Positions 58,983 to 64,000 of a stretch of 64,000 nt of DNA are shown in pieces. The translations under genes and the position numbers were made by a program. Source of the stretch: MFD00082-c5 sp963697995 (GTDB taxonomy: Bacteria > Chlamydiota > Chlamydiia > Chlamydiales > JAJFMB01); NCBI GenBank assembly GCA_963697995.1, contig OY969110.1:1426001-1490000 (forward strand), given 5' to 3'. The notes under the pieces were generated by a model. The model was not told where the DNA came from. It was given only the letters and a program-made list of their open reading frames with translations, and searched no databases. The first letter of the stretch is position 1. The number at the start of each line of letters is the position of its first letter.

Positions 58983-59875
58983 AGGTATTGATAGCAGGGT
59001 CTACAGGATTTATTGGAGAGAGTCTGGTCTCTTATTTTCAAGACACAGGGCATGAAGTGTATCGTCTTGTGCGAGGAGGCGCTTTGGATCCTCATCACAT
59101 CTATTTTGATCCAAAGAAAGGGGTCTTAGATCTTGAAAAAATTGAAGGGTTTGATGTTGTGGTTAACCTTTGTGGCGACAATATTGCAAATGCGCGCTGG
59201 ACAAAGGTGAAAAAGCAGAAGATTTTTGAGAGCCGCGTTGAGACCACAAAGTTTTTATCGAAAGCGATCTCTTCATTAAAGAAGCCTCCCAAACTGTTTT
59301 TGAGCGGCTCAGCCATTGGGTATTATGGGGATACCGCCGACTTTGTCACTCAAGAGGGAGTTAAAGAGGGGGTTGGTTTTTTATCTTCTGTCTGCAAGGC
59401 GTGGGAAGAGGCAACAAGAGAAGCAGAGCTTGCCTTTATTAGGGTAGTGCATATGAGATTCGGGGTAGTGTTGTCGACAAAGGGAGGGCTGCTTGGAAGG
59501 CTTCTGCTTCCCTACAGGTGCGGTTTAGGAGGCGTTATAGGTTCTGGTTCTCAATACATGAGCTGGATTGCGATGGACGATGTTTGTTTGGCGCTGACGC
59601 ATATCATCAATACAGAGAGCCTTACAGGTCCTGTTAACATGGTGGCTCCCCACCCTGTGACCAATTACGAGTTTACAAAAACTCTTGGCGTCGAGTTAAA
59701 AAGACCGACGTTTTTTCGTCTACCCGCCTTTTTGGCAAAACTTATTTTTGGAAAAGAGCCGGCAGAGGAGATGCTTCTATCCTCTTGTCGAGCAAAACCT
59801 TTAAGACTTCTTGAAACGGGTTATAAATTCGTCTATCCAAGATTGGATGAGGCGCTACATCATCTGCTCAGCTAA
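58979..59875 (+). CDS. TIGR01777-type sugar epimerase-like SDR protein (YfcH family)
   Basis: 298 residues. Rossmann motif 'VLIAGSTGFIGESL', 'VVVNLCGDNIANARWTKVKKQKI', 'FLSGSAIGYYGD' (with the Tyr of SDR enzymes) and C-terminal DUF1731-like 'MLLSSCRAKPLRLLETGYKF' place it in the YfcH/SULA family, whose substrate is unknown. The start overlaps the photolyase stop. The gene is convergent with the TPR gene, sharing 21 bases. Confidence 0.9.
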   Translation: MKVLIAGSTGFIGESLVSYFQDTGHEVYRLVRGGALDPHHIYFDPKKGVLDLEKIEGFDVVVNLCGDNIANARWTKVKKQKIFESRVETTKFLSKAISSLKKPPKLFLSGSAIGYYGDTADFVTQEGVKEGVGFLSSVCKAWEEATREAELAFIRVVHMRFGVVLSTKGGLLGRLLLPYRCGLGGVIGSGSQYMSWIAMDDVCLALTHIINTESLTGPVNMVAPHPVTNYEFTKTLGVELKRPTFFRLPAFLAKLIFGKEPAEEMLLSSCRAKPLRLLETGYKFVYPRLDEALHHLLS

Positions 59876-60544
59876 TTTTTTTTCTGCAGCTATCTTAATA
59901 TCTTGATAATCGGGAAGATCTTTAACAGCTGCCAAGACTTCCAGACAAAGACTTCTTGCTTCTTCATTTCTTCCGAGCGCTTTTAAAGAATCGACGACCC
60001 AGAGAAGGAGAATCGGGGTCCCATTTCCAGCGATGGGAAATGCATGCTCGTAGGCAAGAAGCGCTTCTTCGTGGTGGTTCTCTTCGGCAAGGGCTATCCC
60101 ATAACATAGGGGAAAGAGGTAATTGATAGAATCTAAAAGAGTTAAACTGAGAAAAATAGACTGCGCTTTTAGTGTCTCTTTGTGATTGAGAAAATCGGAT
60201 CCTCTATGAAACCCTTCTTCAAAAAAGAGATCTGGGATACTTAATGCACATCTTAAAGTTTCCCCCTCTTTTAATTTAGGCGGATCATCGGCAAGCCTTT
60301 TAAGGCAAGAGAGAATCTCCTCTTTGTTTTTCTTATCGATGTGGCCCGACTGGAGGATCAGATGGATCCCTTCTTCGACCAAAAGAGACGTTTTATCGAC
60401 AAGAGCGTGAAACTCCAATGTTTTCCGCTCTTTAAACTGTTTTTCGTTTTCGTGCTTGTGTAAATGGGGCAAACTTGAGTGTTCCACCCACCCTTCTACG
60501 AGATCTTGAAGCCCTTTTGGAAGGTGTGAGTGATTTGAACTCAT
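59855..60544 (-). CDS. TPR chaperone-like protein
   Basis: 229 residues. A charged N-terminal half (~1-110) precedes TPR-like helices ('PLCYGIALAEENHHEEALLAYEHAFPIAGNGTPILLLWVVDSLKALGRNEEARSLCLEVL'), similar in spirit to the SycD/LcrH proteins at 49455-50729. It starts in an ATGA overlap with the hydrophobic protein upstream, as chaperone-translocator pairs often do. The TPR call is by pattern only. Confidence 0.6.
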   Translation of the reverse strand: MSSNHSHLPKGLQDLVEGWVEHSSLPHLHKHENEKQFKERKTLEFHALVDKTSLLVEEGIHLILQSGHIDKKNKEEILSCLKRLADDPPKLKEGETLRCALSIPDLFFEEGFHRGSDFLNHKETLKAQSIFLSLTLLDSINYLFPLCYGIALAEENHHEEALLAYEHAFPIAGNGTPILLLWVVDSLKALGRNEEARSLCLEVLAAVKDLPDYQDIKIAAEKKLAEQMM

Positions 60545-61377
60545 TTATAGGCCTTTATTATCCCTTGGTTTTTCAACGAGTTGTGAATATTTTCGTATTC
60601 ATTCCAAATCTTTACGATATTGTCATTTGTCTGGGCTATTGAGCTTCTCTGAAAAGTTGCGTACCCTCTAATATCTTGGCTAACTGATGTGTCGTGTTGT
60701 GCTAGGAACGAGACCAGAAGACCTAATTTTGCTTGAGGCGATGCAAGGGCGATTTCACTTCCAATGCTCCTTACTTTTTGTGTCAATTGTTTGCTTAAAC
60801 CACCCACTTCGGGTTTTTGTCGATGAGTTTGTATTTGTATCCAACGTCTTTCTCGTTTAGCTTCTTTTACAATAGCTTTTCTAACCGAATCTCCTAAATC
60901 GGATCCCCTTGTTGGATTAGGAAGAAGCCAGGCAATGGCATTTCCTATGCTACCATAATCATTTTCTTCACTTTTGATGACGGGCATACTCATGCTTATA
61001 TTTTTCATGACCTCGGGAGTGAGTTCTTGAGCTTCACTCTTAGATAAATAGTAGAGATAACCTCTTCTTATCCCTTGCCCTATGAGGAAAAGTCCGCCAG
61101 CTGTTGCTAAAGCGATAGGGACGGCTCCCATACTTAAGGCTGATGCGATTCCAAAGGCGATCCCTCCACCAATCACAGCTGTTAGGGAAAGGCGGCTATA
61201 CCAATTGATTTGAGTACCCCTATCTAAAATGGGAGAGCCGTTTCTGAAGAGAATCCCGTTATGTTCGGGCCTCGCAACTGTGTATTTAGCGTGATCGTTT
61301 AAAAAGTAAGCCCTTGCCGTATTGATACTATCTGTCATGTTTCCACTAGTTCCTAATGGTCTTGGAATTGATTGCAT
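60541..61377 (-). CDS. putative type III secretion substrate with central hydrophobic domain
   Basis: 278 residues with a strong AGGAG before the ATG. A polar N-terminus (~1-62) is followed by one ~45-residue hydrophobic, Gly/Ala-rich bilobed region (~64-106, 'LTAVIGGGIAFGIASALSMGAVPIALATAGGLFLIG'), then a polar, mainly helical C-terminus. There is no signal peptide. Pairing with the TPR protein downstream (ATGA overlap) resembles translocator/chaperone or Inc/chaperone couples. Family not recognised. Confidence 0.6.
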   Translation of the reverse strand: MQSIPRPLGTSGNMTDSINTARAYFLNDHAKYTVARPEHNGILFRNGSPILDRGTQINWYSRLSLTAVIGGGIAFGIASALSMGAVPIALATAGGLFLIGQGIRRGYLYYLSKSEAQELTPEVMKNISMSMPVIKSEENDYGSIGNAIAWLLPNPTRGSDLGDSVRKAIVKEAKRERRWIQIQTHRQKPEVGGLSKQLTQKVRSIGSEIALASPQAKLGLLVSFLAQHDTSVSQDIRGYATFQRSSIAQTNDNIVKIWNEYENIHNSLKNQGIIKAYK

Positions 61378-61443
61378 AAGATGCTCTCCTTTTTAATCTT
61401 TAAATCTAATTATAATAAAAAAAATGTAAATTTAAAAGTTAAT

Positions 61444-62760
61444 TTATAGTAAAGTTCCGTGCATAATAATAGATGCGGTTGTAAAATAGATGATAATTCC
61501 GGTGACATCGACAAGGGTTGCAACTAAGGGAGCTGATGCGACGGCTGGGTCTAGCCCGAATCTTCTGAGAATAAGCGGGAGCATGGCTCCCGAGAGAGTT
61601 CCCCACAAAACGATCCCGATTAAGGAAGCAAAAATGGTGGTGGCTACGATTAACCAATGGGGACCGTAAATATTTGAAAAGCGGCTCCACAAACAAATTC
61701 GAAGAAACCCTATCGAACCAAGAAGGGTTCCTAAAAATAGGCCTGAAACAAGCTCTCTTCTTAAGATTTTCCACCAATCTTTTAAGGAGATTTCTCCAAT
61801 ACTTAAGGCTCTAACGATGAGGGTTGAGGCTTGCGATCCCGAGTTTCCCCCACTTGAGATGATAAGGGGTAAAAAAAGGGCTAAAACGACTGCTTTTGAG
61901 ATTTGCTCTTCGAAAAAGCCCATAGCGGATGCGGTTAAGAGCTCTCCTAGAAAGAGGATGACAAGCCAGGATCCTCTTTTTTGCATAAGCGTGAAGAAAG
62001 GGGTCTGCATATAGGGGCTGTCGAGGGCTTCAGTTCCCCCTATTCTTTGGATCTCTTCGGTGTCTTCTTGAGTGATGAGCTCTAAAATATCGTCCATTGT
62101 GACAATTCCAATCAACACGCCCTCTTTGTCAGTCACTGGAAGCGCAGCCTTCTCCTCTTTTAAAAACACTTTGATCGCATCCTCGTCTTTTTCAAAGACA
62201 AAAAGGGATGTGAAGCGGCCGTCGGATATCTCTTTGATTTTCGATGTGGGTTGGGCTAAAAGGATCTCTTGGATGCGGATATCATCGATAAGCTTTCCCT
62301 GATCGTCGATCACGTAAAGGACTCCAAGGGTTTCGCTATCATGCCCATATTCTCGAACAAACTTAAGGACTTGCTCAACGGTCCAATAATTTTTAATGGC
62401 TAAATAGTCGGTCGTCATCAAGCGTCCGACGCTATTTTTGGGGTATCCGAGGAGGGTTAAGGCAACGGCTCTCTCATCTTGGGGAAGAGTTTGCAAAAGG
62501 GCATTTTCTGTGGCTTTTGGTAATTTATCAAAAAAGGCTGTTCTATCATCGGGGGCCATTTTTTGAAGAATATAGGCTGTTTGATCGGGGGGAAGAAGCT
62601 TAGTGAGACTCGCTTGTGTACTAAAGGGGAGAAATTCGAAAACTTGAACAGAGGCTTCTTTTGTCAAGGTGTTGAAAATGGCTACCTGTTCATCTTGTTT
62701 TGCGTTAACGATGAGCTTGGCAATCTGGGGGAATGTGAGGGTTTTTAAGTCTTCAATCAT
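61444..62760 (-). CDS. mgtE: magnesium transporter MgtE
   Basis: 438 residues. N-domain of helical repeats ('LPFSTQASLTKLLPPDQTAYIL', 'LPQDERAVALTLLGYPKNSVGRLMT'), two CBS domains ('LAIKNYWTVEQVLKFV', 'ALPVTDKEGVLIGIVTMDDILEL') and five membrane helices with 'SGGNSGSQASTLIVRALS' and 'DPAVASAPLVATLVDVTGIIIYF', the pore signatures. It is a Mg2+-gated Mg2+ channel. No Mg-sensing leader was seen in the short upstream gap. Confidence 0.95.
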   Translation of the reverse strand: MIEDLKTLTFPQIAKLIVNAKQDEQVAIFNTLTKEASVQVFEFLPFSTQASLTKLLPPDQTAYILQKMAPDDRTAFFDKLPKATENALLQTLPQDERAVALTLLGYPKNSVGRLMTTDYLAIKNYWTVEQVLKFVREYGHDSETLGVLYVIDDQGKLIDDIRIQEILLAQPTSKIKEISDGRFTSLFVFEKDEDAIKVFLKEEKAALPVTDKEGVLIGIVTMDDILELITQEDTEEIQRIGGTEALDSPYMQTPFFTLMQKRGSWLVILFLGELLTASAMGFFEEQISKAVVLALFLPLIISSGGNSGSQASTLIVRALSIGEISLKDWWKILRRELVSGLFLGTLLGSIGFLRICLWSRFSNIYGPHWLIVATTIFASLIGIVLWGTLSGAMLPLILRRFGLDPAVASAPLVATLVDVTGIIIYFTTASIIMHGTLL

Positions 62761-62821
62761 AAAAATGCATCATATATAAAATAATTTTTAAGTAAAGAGA
62801 AGCGGTGTTTTCAAGTTTGTA

Positions 62822-63083
62822 AATTTAATGGTAAGGTTAAAGGTTCTAGGAGTTAGGTTTAGGTTTAAAGGTTAAAGGTTTTAGTTTTAAGGGTTAAAGG
62901 TTAAAGGTTAAAGGTTTAAAGGTTTTAAGGTTTTAGTTTTAAGGGTTAAAGGTTTTAGTTTTAAAGGTTAAAGGTTAAAGGTTTTAGTTTTAAGGGTTAA
63001 AGGTTAAAGGTTTTAGTTTTAAGGGTTAAAGGTTAAAGGTTTTAGTTTTAAGGGTTAAAGGTTAAAGGTTAAAGGTTTTAAAA
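62822..63083 (+). repeat. telomere-like (GGTTAAA) minisatellite in a 29-bp higher-order unit
   Basis: Tandem GGTTAAA heptamers are organised in 29-base units, GGTTAAAGGTTAAAGG + TTTTAGTTTTAAG, repeated in succession four times (about 62950-63070) with looser variants upstream (62822-62950). The strand is G/T/A only, without C. There is no gene. Confidence 0.85.
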
Positions 63084-63112
63084 CAATTTTTTCAAGTTTG
63101 TAGCTAAAGCCA

Positions 63113-64000
63113 AACTTGAAAAGGGGAGGGGGGGAGAGAGGACTTTAAAAGCCCTCTCTCTCCCCCCTTAACCCCCCACCACTCACCCTAAATTCGGAAA
63201 CGAGATAATGGCTCCAACCTTTGGTTGGAGGGTTCTAAGGGGGAAAATGCTTTTCCCCCTTAGGATCCCCCTTTTGCTTCCCCTCCTGAGTTGAAAGCAG
63301 GGGGGGAAAGCGATTTCCCCCCTACCCCCCCCTATGCGTCAAAAGGGGGGAAAGTTCCTTTCCCCCCTACCCCCCCTTGATCCTTTTACCCATTGTTGTA
63401 ACTATTTGGCGTTCAATCTAATCGGATGAAGTTTAATCCCTTAAGGTTTTTGGCTGACGCCAAACCTTAAGGCAAAGGGGAGAGAGGTTTTGCACCTCTC
63501 TCCCCTTAACCCCTCTCTCCGCAGCAAAGGCTTCGCCCTTGCAACCCAATAATAAGGGGGTTTTAGGGGCGAAAGCCCCTAACGCGGTGAGGTGGGAGGG
63601 GGAGGAGAGGTGCGAAACCTCTCCTCCCTTTTGCATTTCCAAAGTTTTGGCTTAAGGCCAAAACTTGAAGAAATGCATTTTGCTCTTTTCCGAATAGATT
63701 GATCGCCAAACAGTTATTAAAATGAGTCGAAGGATCAAGGGGGGGGTAGGGGGGAAAGTGAACTTTCCCCCCTTTGACGCATAGGGGGGGTAGGGGGGAA
63801 ATCGCTTTTCCCCCCTGCTTTCAACTTAGGAGGGGAAGCAAAAGGGGGATCCTAAGGGGGAAAAGCATTTTCCCCCTTAGAACCCCTCCAACCAAAGGTT
63901 GGAGCCATTATCTCATTTCCGAATTTAGGGTGAGTGGTGGGGGGTTAAGGGGGAGAGAGGGCTTTTAAAGTCCTCTCTTCCCCCCTCCTCTTTTCAAGTT
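63113..64000. repeat. ~890-bp imperfect inverted repeat with hairpin-rich spacer
   Basis: The left arm (63113-63425) and right arm (~63694-64000) are reverse complements along >300 bases with scattered differences (for example AAACGAGATAATGG versus AAATGAGATAATGG). The ~270-base spacer carries further hairpins: AAGGTTTTTGGC/GCCAAACCTTA, AAGGGGAGAGAGGT/ACCTCTCTCCCCTT, AGGGGC-gaaa-GCCCCT, GGAGGAGAGGT/ACCTCTCCTCC and AAAGTTTTGGC/GGCCAAAACTT. Short open frames inside are poly-G/poly-C by-products. The right arm meets the window edge and may extend. Confidence 0.9.

Noticed and set aside
62950..63083. 29-bp direct repeats resembling a CRISPR array
   Set aside because: The units are directly adjacent with no unique spacers, and no cas genes are present; this is a minisatellite.
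63433..63968. Open frames inside the giant inverted repeat
   Set aside because: Produced by GC-rich hairpin repeats; no protein-like composition and no start signals.
63113..64000. Interpretation of the inverted repeat as a fold-back sequencing artefact
   Set aside because: The arms carry independent substitutions and length differences and are separated by a distinct spacer, unlike a fold-back read.

Overview
The window comes from the chromosome of a Chlamydiae-phylum bacterium, most likely an amoeba- or protist-associated chlamydia-like symbiont rather than Chlamydia itself. From memory, the gene blocks match chlamydial order: Lpt permease pair / tilS / ftsH / pnp / rpsO / tadA; rpmE-prfA-prmC-ffh-rpsP-trmD-rplS-rnhB; gmk / small omega-like protein / metG; gatC-gatA-gatB. 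Methionine aminopeptidase carries the chlamydial SEC-C zinc tail, FtsH would be about 914 residues as in Chlamydia, and TPR proteins resembling SycD/LcrH type III secretion chaperones are present.

Layout. 1-5246: two LptF/LptG-type permeases (minus), tilS and ftsH (plus); ftsH is split into three frames by two +1 shifts. 5306-18892: an accessory island between ftsH and pnp. It holds three large minus-strand leucine-rich-repeat proteins whose C-terminal ~310-330 residues read as a eukaryote-type HECT E3 ubiquitin-ligase domain (two with the catalytic cysteine, one with isoleucine in its place), a ~280 bp mobile repeat, a beta-barrel-like protein, a 1148-residue Ig/cadherin-like repeat surface protein coupled to a second small barrel, and a TylF-family methyltransferase pseudogene. 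18952-25355: pnp, rpsO, tadA, small unknowns, a fourth LRR paralogue without HECT, and an inactive-looking rhomboid. 25462-31255: translation and secretion operon. 31256-34380: repeat-rich accessory stretch with a lipoprotein / Gly-rich protein pair. 34389-44213: NlpC/P60 protein, an archaeal-type (type II) methionine aminopeptidase, yicC-gmk-rpoZ-like, metG, type I map, and a large orphan. 44264-48959: trmB, a conserved unknown, pgi, a zinc-ribbon-like protein, a tyrosine recombinase. 49400-52547: type III chaperone-like genes, possible effectors and a truncated duplicate of gatB bordered by a mobile-repeat fragment. 52617-55817: gatCAB. 55965-62760: possible permuted papain-like protein, photolyase, epimerase, a TPR chaperone-like/hydrophobic-protein pair, mgtE. 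62820-64000: telomere-like (GGTTAAA) minisatellite followed by an ~890 bp imperfect inverted repeat.

The most notable content is the LRR-HECT cluster: proteins built like host-directed ubiquitin ligases (LRR for substrate recognition, HECT for transfer), although bacteria lack ubiquitin. No tRNA, rRNA or CRISPR was found. Promoters with TTGA-type -35 boxes and TA(A/C)ACT-type -10 boxes recur upstream of several operons.
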